A DNA stretch of 64,000 bases from Ktedonobacter robiniae (GTDB lineage: Bacteria > Chloroflexota > Ktedonobacteria > Ktedonobacterales > Ktedonobacteraceae). The stretch lies in the NCBI RefSeq assembly GCF_016587375.1, contig NZ_BNJG01000005.1:243008-307007 (forward strand), written 5' to 3'. This document shows, piece after piece, positions 7,899 through 16,315 of the stretch (position 1 is the stretch's first letter; each line of letters begins with the position of its first letter). The position numbers and the translations under genes are program-made. The notes beneath the pieces are model-generated. The model saw nothing but the letters and a program-made list of their open reading frames with translations, did not search any database and was not told the DNA's origin.

Positions 7899-10283
7899 AT
7901 GAGTCCTGCTCATTTGCCACAACCGTCCACGGCTTTCATTGGTCGTGACCGTGAACTGAAGCAGATCGCGGGGTTATTGACCGATCCGACTTGCCAACTC
8001 CTGACGTTGGTTGGTTCTGGTGGCATCGGCAAGACGCGTCTTGCCCTCCAAGTTGCCACTAGCCAACAGGTTCATTTTGTTGATGGTGTTTCGTTCGTGG
8101 CGCTCACCTCGATTGATTCACCGGATTTCTTGCCGACCTCCATTGGCGCTACGCTCGAGATCCCCTTTTTGGACCCCGAAGAACCCCTTCTCCAAATTAG
8201 GCGTTATTTGCGCGACAAACAGATGTTGCTGGTCCTGGATAACTTCGAGCATCTTTTGGATGCGGCTGGATGCTTGACTGAACTGCTGCAAGCTGCACCT
8301 CACCTGAAAATCTTAGTCACTTCGCGCGAACGACTGAATCTGCGCGAAGAGTGGGTTTTTCCGCTGGATGGCTTGTCTTATCCGGCAGCACCGGTCGCGG
8401 ACTCAGCGGAACACTATGGTGCGGTGCAATTGTTTGTTCAGCGCGCACGGCAGGTGCGGCCCCATTTTGTGCTCAGCGATCATGTTCACGCCGTACTCTC
8501 GATTTGCCGCCAAGTAGAGGGGATGCCGCTGGGCTTGGAGTTAGCTGCCAGTTGGCTGCATGTGATGTCCTGCGAACAGATTGCGGCGCGTATGGCCAAT
8601 AATCTCGATTTTCTGACCACTCCCTTGCGCAACATGCCCGAACGTCATCGCAGCCTGCGCGTGGTCTTTCAGCAGTCGTGGAGTTTGCTGTCGGCTGATG
8701 AGCAAGCGGTCCTCATGCGACTCTCGCTCTTTCGCGGTGGCTTTGATGGAGCAGCAGCAGTAGCAGTAGCTGGGGCAACACTGACCGTGCTGGCGGGACT
8801 GGCTGACAAATCACTGCTGCGGATGGACTCCACTGGTCGGTACGATTTGCACGAACTGCTTCGGCAATATGCTGGCGAAAAACTCGCCGAGGCTTGTGAA
8901 ATCAGCACGACTACTCAGCGCTATCTGGACTACTTTCTGGAATTGGCTGAGGCGGGGGAAGCCCATGCCTATGGTCGCGAACAGGTCATCTGGTATGACC
9001 GGCAGGAAGTTGAGATGGACAACCTCAGGGCAGCGCTCGCCTGGTCGATAAACACGAAGAAAGTTGAAATAGGGCTGCGTATCGCTGCGGCGCTCCGCTG
9101 GGTGTGGGAGACACGTGGGCACCTCGAAGAAGGAGTGACCTGGTTCAACAAACTCTTACCCATAAGCCGTGATGTGTCGCCCTCAGTACGCGCCAAAGCG
9201 CTCCATCGCGCCAGTGAACTCGCAGGTCAACTTGCCTATGAGCCACAGGCAACACTATGGATACAAGAGGCCCTGCACTTGGCTCGTTCGACACATGACC
9301 GGTGGAATCTGGCTTGGTCGCTTTCTAGCGCCGCATATTTCACGGAGCAAGATAGTCACCACGCCTTGGCGATGCTCGAAGAGGGTTTGGCGTTATTCTG
9401 GGAACTGCAAGACGCTTTAGGTCTGAGTCATACACTCAGGCGGCTTGCTGGTTGCGCTATTGGCCACCATAAGCACGCGTATGCAGCTTGCCTGCTAGAA
9501 CAAGCCTTGCAGAATGATCGGCAGGCGGGAGATAAGCATGCTGTTGCTTGGGATCTTTGCTTTAGGGGAGTCGTTTTGTGGATCCACCAGCATCATCCCA
9601 AGCAAGTGATCCCGCTGTATCAGGAAAGCATCGCCCTCTTCGAAGAAATACGAGACGTGCGTGGGAGGGCACACCCGCTTGTGATGTTGGCTGAGGCTGA
9701 GCGATCTCAAGGAAATTTTGCGCGATCCCAGGCACTCTTTCACGAAACCCTGCTCCTTGAACGAGCATTAGGAATACGCGATAACCTCGCTCTTTTCGCG
9801 CTGGCGGGAATAGGCAGCCTCGCTGCCAGACACGGCGAACAGGATCGAGCCGCAAGATTGCTAGGAGCCGTACAAGCGGCCCTCGCATCGGGTTCTTACA
9901 ATACCCGCTTATCCCCTCTTCTGGATGTTTTTGACACGACCGTTGCTGCCGTGCGTACCCAACTAGACGAGGAAGCCTTTCATGCCGCATGGGCCGCTGG
10001 GAATATCATGACGCTTGAACAGGCTATCACTGAAGCACTTCAGGATCCCCCCACACTCATAGAAATGAAGGAAATGAGCCAACCTCTGCTCGAACCACTC
10101 AGCCCACGCGAGTTCGAGGTCCTCCACCACCTGGGCACTGGCTGCTCGAACGCCGAGATTGCCCAAAAGTTGTTCATTTCTGTTGCGACCGTCAAAGTGC
10201 ATACCCGCCGTATTTACGGCAAGCTCACTGTCAGCAATCGCACACAGGCCATCATCCAGGCCAAGAAACTCAATCTGCTCTAA
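7899..10283 (+). CDS. ATPase-type LuxR-family transcriptional regulator
   Basis: A 794-residue cytoplasmic regulator of the AfsR/LAL-like kind. The N-terminal NB-ARC-like ATPase has Walker A GSGGIGKTRLALQVA at about residues 40-54 and Walker B MLLVLDNFEHLL near 110; a winged-helix region follows around 290-330. The middle (350-690) is helical TPR-like sequence (LRIAAALRWVWETRGHLEEG and similar blocks). The C-terminal 60 residues form a LuxR helix-turn-helix (LSPREFEVLHHLGTGCSN, AEIAQKLFISVATVKVHTRR). It probably activates transcription upon binding ATP and an unknown inducer. A GGGGAAAGCG site precedes the ATG. The downstream reductase-like genes are candidate targets by position only. Confidence 0.9.
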   Translation: MSPAHLPQPSTAFIGRDRELKQIAGLLTDPTCQLLTLVGSGGIGKTRLALQVATSQQVHFVDGVSFVALTSIDSPDFLPTSIGATLEIPFLDPEEPLLQIRRYLRDKQMLLVLDNFEHLLDAAGCLTELLQAAPHLKILVTSRERLNLREEWVFPLDGLSYPAAPVADSAEHYGAVQLFVQRARQVRPHFVLSDHVHAVLSICRQVEGMPLGLELAASWLHVMSCEQIAARMANNLDFLTTPLRNMPERHRSLRVVFQQSWSLLSADEQAVLMRLSLFRGGFDGAAAVAVAGATLTVLAGLADKSLLRMDSTGRYDLHELLRQYAGEKLAEACEISTTTQRYLDYFLELAEAGEAHAYGREQVIWYDRQEVEMDNLRAALAWSINTKKVEIGLRIAAALRWVWETRGHLEEGVTWFNKLLPISRDVSPSVRAKALHRASELAGQLAYEPQATLWIQEALHLARSTHDRWNLAWSLSSAAYFTEQDSHHALAMLEEGLALFWELQDALGLSHTLRRLAGCAIGHHKHAYAACLLEQALQNDRQAGDKHAVAWDLCFRGVVLWIHQHHPKQVIPLYQESIALFEEIRDVRGRAHPLVMLAEAERSQGNFARSQALFHETLLLERALGIRDNLALFALAGIGSLAARHGEQDRAARLLGAVQAALASGSYNTRLSPLLDVFDTTVAAVRTQLDEEAFHAAWAAGNIMTLEQAITEALQDPPTLIEMKEMSQPLLEPLSPREFEVLHHLGTGCSNAEIAQKLFISVATVKVHTRRIYGKLTVSNRTQAIIQAKKLNLL

Positions 10284-10409
10284 CGCCTTTACCACCTCAA
10301 TACCACCACTTCCGCTGCTGAATACGCCTTTAGGTGGATCACAGGACCATGGGTTGAAAGCTATAATCGTTGTATGAACGGCTCAATTGGACGTCAATGG
10401 AGGAATATC

Positions 10410-11027
10410 ATGCGGAAACTGATCGTCAGCAACCTCACCACCTTGGATGGCTATTACGAAGGGAAGGATCGAAACGTGGGTGTACTCTTTGACTACTTCC
10501 ACGAAGACTACAATGGGGATCAGACCTTCGATCACTACAATACGGAACGGATGCGTGCAGCCGATACCCTGTTGTTAAGTGGTCGCACATCATTTTTAGG
10601 CAATAAGGAGTATTGGACGGGGGTGCCGAATGATCCTCACTCCACCGTAATCAGGCGTGAATTTGCAGGGCTGATCAAATCCATCGAGAAAATTGTGATT
10701 TCGGATCATCTCACCAGCGAGGAGTTAGCTCCTTGGGAGAATACGCGCATCGTCAAACGAGCAGATACCTACCAGGAGATCGCCGCTCTCAAACAGCAGC
10801 CAGGCAGAGACATATTCATGTTTGCAAGCCGTATGCTCTGGAATGATCTGCTCCTTCATGGCCTGGTCGACGAACTGCACTTCACGATTTTCCCACTGAT
10901 TGCAGGCGAGGGGACACCGTTGTTCGTGGGTCGCCCGCCGGTGATACTCAAACTCCTCAGCACACGCACCTGGCAAGGTTCAGGCAACATCCTCGCCGTT
11001 TATCGTCCGGATTTAAAGAAGAAATAA
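10410..11027 (+). CDS. dihydrofolate reductase-family protein (RibD C-terminal type)
   Basis: The protein starts MRKLIVSNLTTLDGYYEGKD at the ATG behind GGAGGAATATC; an upstream in-frame ATG at 10374 lacks a ribosome site. The family marks are the N-terminal strand with the xxSLDGY-like motif, RAADTLLLSGRTSF, and the C-terminal IFMFASRMLWNDLLLHGLVD plus LHFTIFPLIAGEGTPLF strands. These proteins use NAD(P)H for reductions of unknown substrates. It is followed 12 bp later by a paralogue, so the two are co-transcribed. About 205 residues, normal for the family. Confidence 0.85.
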   Translation: MRKLIVSNLTTLDGYYEGKDRNVGVLFDYFHEDYNGDQTFDHYNTERMRAADTLLLSGRTSFLGNKEYWTGVPNDPHSTVIRREFAGLIKSIEKIVISDHLTSEELAPWENTRIVKRADTYQEIAALKQQPGRDIFMFASRMLWNDLLLHGLVDELHFTIFPLIAGEGTPLFVGRPPVILKLLSTRTWQGSGNILAVYRPDLKKK

Positions 11028-11039
11028 AGAGGCATTCTC

Positions 11040-11636
11040 ATGCGGAAAATTATTGTCTACAACATCATCTCACTGGATGGGTATCACACAGGGCCAGGCA
11101 ACGATGTCTCGGTCATGTTCCCAATGATGGGCGGCAGAGCCTTCAACGGCTATAACGCCGAACTGCTGCGTACAGCCGACACGTTTCTTGTGGGCCGTGT
11201 TTCCCACGAACTGTTCCACGGTTACTGGCCCAAGGTCGCCGAGAACCCAGATTCTGATGAGTGGACGGACGAACAGAGGGAGATCATACAGGAGAGCAAG
11301 TCCGTCAACAACATCGTCGTCTCAGATACGCTGACAGGAAATTGGCCCAATTTCCGCATCATCAGGCGTGCGGACGCGTACCAGCAGATTGCCGAACTCA
11401 AACGCCAACCAGGCAAAGATATTTTGATTACAGGCAGTAGGACCCTCTGGAACGATCTGCTGGCGCACGATCTGGTGGATGAGATCCATCTGATGATTGG
11501 CCACGTTGTCTTAGGCGAAGGAGTCCCAGTCTTCGTGGGCAAGCCTCCCGCGTCGCTTCGGCTTCTCGAAGTCCGCAGTTGGGAAGACTCCGATAACATC
11601 CTTGTACGCTACGAAGTCCTCCACAAAAGCGTGTAA
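11040..11636 (+). CDS. dihydrofolate reductase-family protein (tandem paralogue)
   Basis: A 198-residue paralogue of the preceding gene. It has MRKIIVYNIISLDGYHTGPG at the start, TADTFLVGRVSHELFHGYW, then DILITGSRTLWNDLLAHDLVD and HLMIGHVVLGEGVPVFVGKP, all standard RibD/dihydrofolate-reductase-like landmarks. An AAAGAGGCA ribosome site lies before the ATG. The pair likely arose by tandem duplication; a third, disrupted member sits at 1821-3654. Confidence 0.87.
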   Translation: MRKIIVYNIISLDGYHTGPGNDVSVMFPMMGGRAFNGYNAELLRTADTFLVGRVSHELFHGYWPKVAENPDSDEWTDEQREIIQESKSVNNIVVSDTLTGNWPNFRIIRRADAYQQIAELKRQPGKDILITGSRTLWNDLLAHDLVDEIHLMIGHVVLGEGVPVFVGKPPASLRLLEVRSWEDSDNILVRYEVLHKSV

Positions 11637-11778
11637 ACATATAAGTCGATGGAAACTGACCGAAAGGATACTTGACACCTCTTGAGAGCATCCTTTCTCT
11701 TTCCTCAATTTACAACTGTCGAGCGGAGGAAATCACTCCCTGAGCGGTTTCCTCAAGTGTCCTACTCGCTTCTGCTGG

Positions 11779-11862
11779 TGGTAAATGCCCTCCGAAGTGA
11801 GCGGATTTGGCCCTCCAATGTAAACAGTTGCCCTCCAATGTGAGCACTGAGACAAAAATTCC
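11779..11862 (+). repeat. orphan cassette left end with iterons
   Basis: The sequence starts TGGTAAATGCCCTCC and continues with three irregular repeats containing GCCCTCCAATGTGAGC-like units spaced about 25 bp apart. The layout equals that of the ends of cassettes E1-E4. The 5 bp before it are GCTGG; no right end followed by GCTGG was found, so its partner is lost or outside the window. Confidence 0.6.
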
Positions 11863-12160
11863 GGTTGTGTTGCAAGAAGTAAACAAATACCTCAACAATC
11901 TCATCGAACAAGACCATCGCGCGCATCAAACGGTTGACGAAGCCGGGGATGGGCTTTTTCTCGTTCGAGACAGCGTGGCGAACACTCCAAGGATATGAGG
12001 TGATGAACATGCTACGCAAAGGGCAACTGCAAGGAGGAGGAAAAGGTGATGTGAGAAGCCAGATTGCGCTGGTTGCCAAGCTATTTGGAGTGGCAATCTA
12101 AGTACGATTGAGGGGAATTCACACTCTCTTTGTTTCCTCCGTATTTTTTGCAACAGAACC
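11863..12160 (+). mobile_element. internally deleted IS6 element
   Basis: It begins with the IS6 terminal repeat GGTTGTGTTGCAAGAAG and ends with TTTTTTGCAACAGAACC. The left repeat is joined directly to the last quarter of the transposase, so about 600 bp are missing. It sits immediately after the orphan cassette end at 11779. Confidence 0.65.
11884..12101 (+). pseudogene. IS6 transposase C-terminal fragment
   Basis: The frame reads KYLNNLIEQDHRA, then after a one-base shift GMGFFSFETAWRTLQGYEV, MNMLRKGQLQGGGKGDV and IALVAKLFGVAI with a stop. It is closely similar to the C-terminus of the IS6 transposase at 3715-3948. Confidence 0.7.
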
Positions 12161-12596
12161 CAATCAAGTCAGTAAGACAGAAAAGAAGTTCAAAGTTAAA
12201 TTGGAGGAGATTCAAAACATCCACGAAGGAGGCCCTCCTCTTCTGTGAAGATCTATCTCGCTGCTAGCTTGCTTGCATCTCGTTGCGTATCCCGTGGGCA
12301 GAGCCAGCTGGTAAATTCACTTAAAGGCTGACGTTTTTTGCACTCAAGGGTGGAATTTTGATGCGAAGGATTGGAATCCACAGGTTCGAGTTTGGGAATA
12401 CGGCTCTGGAAGCGGATTTCAGCACACGACGTTGGTAAATTCACGGCAAGAGGAAGTGGAAAAGAGGTCCTTCTTTTTTCCGTTATGAGGGAAAGGGTTG
12501 AGTAGCAAAAAACCTTGGAAAAGTGAGACCCAAGAGAGTGCAACGAGCTGGAGGGCAACTTCGGCGGTGCACCAGCTCGTTGCGCATCCCGCGAGG

Positions 12597-13385
12597 TCAC
12601 GGCTCGTTTTGGCAAAAGTCGGGGGCAGTGGCGCTAGCCCCGGTGCCCAGGTCGTCGGAGCGTCCAGCGGCAAGCCGGGACCATTGGGCGGTCGGGCGGC
12701 CGTCCAGCAGCATCACGCCTTCCCGCTGCGGCCAGCCCTGGGGCGAGTCCTCCCAGAACTCCTGCCGACCGTAGACGGTCCGATCCAGGAGCCCATACGA
12801 CGGTGCCATCACTTCATTGCCGCGCCCGGTGGTCCAGTAGGTCTCGAAGACCTGGTCACCGTCTCGGAGATAGCTGACCAGGATGCCGAAGTGCCGGTCT
12901 GCGATCAGCGGGTCCACGGAGTCCTGCGGCACCGAGTACCAGGGCATGGTCCAGCCCATGAAGTCGTGATAGCGCGAACTCTCCTCGTAGGGGCCTTCGC
13001 AGAACGTGGCGTAGGTCACGTCGCGGGAATGGAGATAGGACAGCTCGTTGATGTGGGTGGTGGAGAAGGTGCAGCCCTCGCACTGGCCGCTGGCGGGTTG
13101 ATCGAGGTGCCACATGTGATAGTAGGCGATCAGAAGCCTTCGCCCCTCGAAAACCTCCAGTAGCGTGACCGGTCCGTGCGGGCCGATCACCGTGATAGTG
13201 GGGTCCACCTCCACCATCGGTAGTCGTCGGCGAGCCGCCGCGATTGCATCGCCTTCGCGGGTGTGCGCCTTTTCCCGTACCCGCAGTTTGTCCAGTTGCG
13301 CCTGCCAGGTAGCCCGGTCTACCACTGCAGGCCGTGCGGAAGTGTCGAGGCCTCTAGCGAAATGGTGCTGATCAGGTGTCTTCAT
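12597..13385 (-). CDS. DUF899 family protein
   Basis: A 262-residue protein starting MKTPDQHHFARGLDTSARPA at the ATG behind AAGAAGGAGATATC; the longer frame upstream has no ribosome site. It shows the DUF899 (AhpC-like thioredoxin-fold) landmarks: REKAHTREGDAIAAARRRLP near the start, VTLLEVFEGRRLLIAYYHMW, then CEGCTFSTTHINELSYLHSR with the CxxC pair, and FMGWTMPWYSVPQDS. Such proteins are thought to be thiol-disulfide or peroxide-related enzymes. It is the sole passenger of cassette E1 and has higher GC than the cassette ends, which supports recruitment from elsewhere. Confidence 0.85.
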   Translation of the reverse strand: MKTPDQHHFARGLDTSARPAVVDRATWQAQLDKLRVREKAHTREGDAIAAARRRLPMVEVDPTITVIGPHGPVTLLEVFEGRRLLIAYYHMWHLDQPASGQCEGCTFSTTHINELSYLHSRDVTYATFCEGPYEESSRYHDFMGWTMPWYSVPQDSVDPLIADRHFGILVSYLRDGDQVFETYWTTGRGNEVMAPSYGLLDRTVYGRQEFWEDSPQGWPQREGVMLLDGRPTAQWSRLAAGRSDDLGTGASATAPDFCQNEP

Positions 13386-13864
13386 AGATATCTCCTTCTT
13401 TCTTTTCCCTGCTGCGCATTCAGGATGACTTCTGGTGAGCAGAGATGCAACTCCCATGTGCACGTATTCCTATTCTACCGGCTTCGACGTGAAAAAAACT
13501 TCTTCGATCTTGCTCACATCCTCGGTCCGCTGCCCAAAGCCTGGCCCGGGGGGGCGGCATGCTCTGTGGACAGAAGTGGTGAAGAAGATTATCACAATCG
13601 ACCGTTTTTTTGGCACTCTTGGTTCTGTTTTTTGTCAGAGAAACACATCATCTCCGGGAGCATGAGCATCATGATTAGAAGAGTGTCAAAAAACGTATCG
13701 TAATCAAAGTCTCATTTTCAGAGAAAAGAGATGAGTATTTGACACTAACAGTAGGGTTTTTGTGAGCTGGAGCACCCATATGTCCTTAGCGGATTTTTGG
13801 GGCTGTTGGAGCCCGAATTGACGAAAACGGTGCGTAACAATCCGCTCCTAGAGTGCTTTTACCA
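13386..13864. other. E1 non-coding part with inverted repeat
   Basis: No gene was recognised between the DUF899 start and the right iterons of E1. It contains the inverted pair CGTTTTTTTGGCACTCTT (13603-13620) and AAGAGTGTCAAAAAACG (13679-13695), which could be a terminator-like hairpin or the ends of a ~90-bp miniature element. The promoter of the DUF899 gene should lie just above 13400. Confidence 0.4.
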
Positions 13865-13953
13865 GCTTTTTCCTGGTCGATTCCCATGATTCAGATCAAA
13901 ATTCCATCCTTGAGTGCAAAATCTGACAATCCTTGAGTGAATTTACCACCAGC

Positions 13954-14013
13954 ATTCAGGGCAAATGTGCATGTTTGAGGACAAAAGGCGGCTACATTTC
14001 AAGTCATTTACCA
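13954..14013. repeat. orphan cassette right end
   Basis: Read inward from 14013, the sequence starts TGGTAAATGACTTG and then shows TGTCCTCAAACATGCACATT, closely similar to the end at 31202 (CCCTCAAACATGCATATTTG). The five bases after it are GGAAG. No left end preceded by GGAAG was found. Confidence 0.55.
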
Positions 14014-14269
14014 GGAAGCGCGAGAAGGGACGATGTGTTGTGAGAAGGAGTGAACCATGGAATGCCGATATATTGGGAGGGTGGGAGGAGGGTTTCCGTT
14101 GCCGGCAGAAGGGTGGTGTGGTTTGACAATCTCTTTGTCCTGATCGGAACGTTTACATACGAGAGCTGAGACTTGAAACCATTTTCAAACGTATTCTCTC
14201 TGGAGAGGTTCTGAGGATTAGCTCTCTTCAGAAAAGAACTCGCAGAACCTTAGAACGTTTATGAGCAAA

Positions 14270-14400
14270 CCTTTAACCCATAATTGGGGGATGTGCGTGA
14301 AATCCTTCATACGCATTTGAATGAAGGCCAGTACAACTTTTCGTATGTAACTGGGTAGGCCACATCCACGAGTCCTGGCCTCTCCACCCACCATATCTGT
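14270..14400 (+). ncRNA. conserved left-end region of IS110-type element IS_A
   Basis: The non-coding stretch before the transposase at 14439 shares blocks with the stretch before the transposase at 19221, among them TGTAACTGGGTAGG (14346-14359 and 19124-19137) flanked by similar CCTTCAT and CCTGGCCTCTC/CCCGGCCTCTC segments. Conservation of non-coding sequence at this position is what a bridge RNA would produce in IS110 elements. The RNA assignment is an inference. Confidence 0.35.
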
Positions 14401-14438
14401 GTATCTGGTAGGGAAGCCGAGCGGGAAGAGATCATCCC

Positions 14439-15863
14439 ATGGCAAACAGAAGAAAAGCGCCTTCCAATCTGAATGCCTTGCCCATGCTTCTGCAGGAGTC
14501 CGTCTACATTGGGGTGGATATCGGAAAGTTTAAGCATGTTGCTGGCTTCATCTCGAAAACCCTCCTGGAACGTCATCAGCACTTCGAGCATTGCCCCGCT
14601 TTTGTTTTTGAACAATCACGAGAGGGCTTCCGGGCCTTTGTCGAGCGCATTCGTTCCTACTGTCCGTTAGAACATTGCTTCATCGTGATGGAGCAAACGG
14701 GCCACTATCATCGTCCCTTGTTACACTATCTGCTCGAATTGGATATCCCCGTCTATGTGATGCACGTCCAGAACCGCCAGGGAGGGATACTCAAAACCGA
14801 TAAGCGAGATGCGCTTGGCCTGGCAAATCACTTGTACAATCAATTGGCGTTAGGGGTCCAGGTAGAAAACAAATTGCAGGTGGTCCGACGTGCCGTTCCT
14901 CCCTCGGAAGCTGCTGCACAACTCAAAGGATTGATGCGTCATCGGTATGAATTGGCCATTGAGGCCACGCAAAGAAAAAACAAGCTCACAGCCATCTGTG
15001 ATGAGCTTTTCCCCGAGTTAACGCAGGTCTTTAAAAACCCGAACTTACCGACCGCCTTGGATCTGCGAGAAAAGTTTTCGACGCCACACGCTGTGGCGAC
15101 AGCGAGCCTGATCGCCTTACGTGAGGTGAGGAAGAAGAGTTATCCTTCTGAAACACAACTGCTTCTCCTCCAGCAGCTTGCTGCCCAAAGCATTGGGACC
15201 AAGAATCTCGCACGCCAACGAGGTCTCCTGCTTGAACAAGATTTGCTCATCAAGGAAATGCGTCTCATTCAAGAACATATAGAGCGGCTGGACCTGGAGA
15301 TCGCCCAAATCGTTGAGCACAGTCGAGAAGGACAAATTCTGCTCTCAATACCTCCAATTTACCCCATGTATGCTGCAGCCATCCTTGCGACGATTGGCCA
15401 TATTGCCAACTTTGAAGACGCAGGGCATCTCAAAGCGTATTTCGGATGGGCACCAAAGAGAGCACAAACAGGAGTTTCCTTTGACCGGGCAAGTCTTACG
15501 AGAGGGGGATCTCGTGAGATGAAGAAGGTAATGTATCTGGTCGCGTGGAATGCAGTGAAGAGCGAGACAGAGTGGGCCAGTTTGTACAAGCGTCTGGTTC
15601 CCCGGCTTTGTACGTATGATGAGCGAACGCAGACCTACAAAGGCAAGGGAAAGGCCATTGGCCATGTAATCGGACGCTTGATTACCCTCATCTATGCCTT
15701 GCTCAAGCAAGATGATGAGATGCTCAGTCATTTACCTCCTGGAACAGAGCCACCGGAGCCGATCCTTTATGATCCAGACCTCCATAAAAGCCATCGTAAT
15801 GGTCACTATCGTCCAATTAGAAAGGAACATGCCACAAACCACATTGTTCAGGTCGAGCCGTAG
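14439..15863 (+). CDS. IS110-family transposase (IS_A)
   Basis: A 474-residue transposase of a second IS110 type, unlike the 412-residue one. The RuvC-like domain begins SVYIGVDIGKFKHVAGFISK, with EQTGHYHRPLLHYLLELDIP and the KTDKRDALGLANHLYNQL motif. A long central coiled region (residues 170-320) precedes the Transposase_20 domain with LLSIPPIYPMYAAAILATIG and KAYFGWAPKRAQTGVSFDR. It is related to the proteins at 18513-24127 and 19221-20651. The frame is intact and appears functional. Confidence 0.92.
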   Translation: MANRRKAPSNLNALPMLLQESVYIGVDIGKFKHVAGFISKTLLERHQHFEHCPAFVFEQSREGFRAFVERIRSYCPLEHCFIVMEQTGHYHRPLLHYLLELDIPVYVMHVQNRQGGILKTDKRDALGLANHLYNQLALGVQVENKLQVVRRAVPPSEAAAQLKGLMRHRYELAIEATQRKNKLTAICDELFPELTQVFKNPNLPTALDLREKFSTPHAVATASLIALREVRKKSYPSETQLLLLQQLAAQSIGTKNLARQRGLLLEQDLLIKEMRLIQEHIERLDLEIAQIVEHSREGQILLSIPPIYPMYAAAILATIGHIANFEDAGHLKAYFGWAPKRAQTGVSFDRASLTRGGSREMKKVMYLVAWNAVKSETEWASLYKRLVPRLCTYDERTQTYKGKGKAIGHVIGRLITLIYALLKQDDEMLSHLPPGTEPPEPILYDPDLHKSHRNGHYRPIRKEHATNHIVQVEP

Positions 15864-15942
15864 GCTCATCAAGCATCCTCTGAGCTTGAGGCACGCATGG
15901 TGACGGAACCAGCATGCTCATGCAAGCCGGAATGCGGAACAA

Positions 15943-16085
15943 GCGATGCCGCCAGGCCGGACCCTTGCCTGAGGTGGGTAGACTCGAAGAGCGAGAGCGA
16001 CGGGGCTGTAGTAACGCTCATCAATGCAGTACCCGTCGCTCTCGGCGCACAGCGTTCGCCCCACCTCAGACATGGGCGGCATCGC
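15943..16085. ncRNA. strongly structured segment downstream of IS_A
   Basis: Three successive complementary pairs nest around one loop: GCGATGCCGCC (15943) with GGCGGCATCGC (16075), CTGAGGTGGG (15969) with CCCACCTCAG (16060), and CGAGAGCGACGGG (15992) with CCCGTCGCTCTCG (16032). They are separated by unequal internal loops, which is more typical of a folded RNA than of a transposon palindrome. It lies 80 nt after the IS110-type transposase, where IS1111-group elements carry their bridge RNA. Function is inferred. Confidence 0.4.
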
Positions 16086-16315
16086 CCGCGCTCCAGCTTG
16101 CCCTAGCAGTAATGTCTGAGGCATAAAAAGATTTTCGGGTAATTGTTCCTCACCTCTCATACGCATTATGGGTCAATGACTGGCCGGATAGCTTATGAGT
16201 CAAAATAGCAAAGTAGTTCGTTGGCCTGATAGGTCCATTTGAGACAGCAGAGCTACAGCCGCTGATTCGAGAGGAAATCATTCAGTCGCGTGCTCTTTGT
16301 AGGAAAGACCATAAA

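Larger units (their letters stand above)
12309..13948. mobile_element. cassette E1: transposase-less element carrying a DUF899 gene
   Basis: A 1640-bp element flanked by the 5-bp duplication CCAGC (12304-12308 and 13949-13953). Its ends are ~70-bp inverted repeats, TGGTAAATTCACTTAAAGG at the left and TGGTAAATTCACTCAAGG read inward from the right, each followed by two further ~21-bp repeats with GCACTCAAGG and GGAATTTTGAT. The only gene inside is the DUF899 protein; no transposase frame is present. It has landed in the right end of another element (14013). This pattern suits a mobile insertion cassette moved in trans. Confidence 0.8.

Noticed and set aside
11779..14013. A cassette enclosing the IS6 relic and E1
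   Set aside because: Flanking 5-mers GCTGG and GGAAG do not match and the iterons differ.
15345..15731. Antisense frames over IS_A
   Set aside because: No recognisable domain; codon pattern follows the sense transposase.
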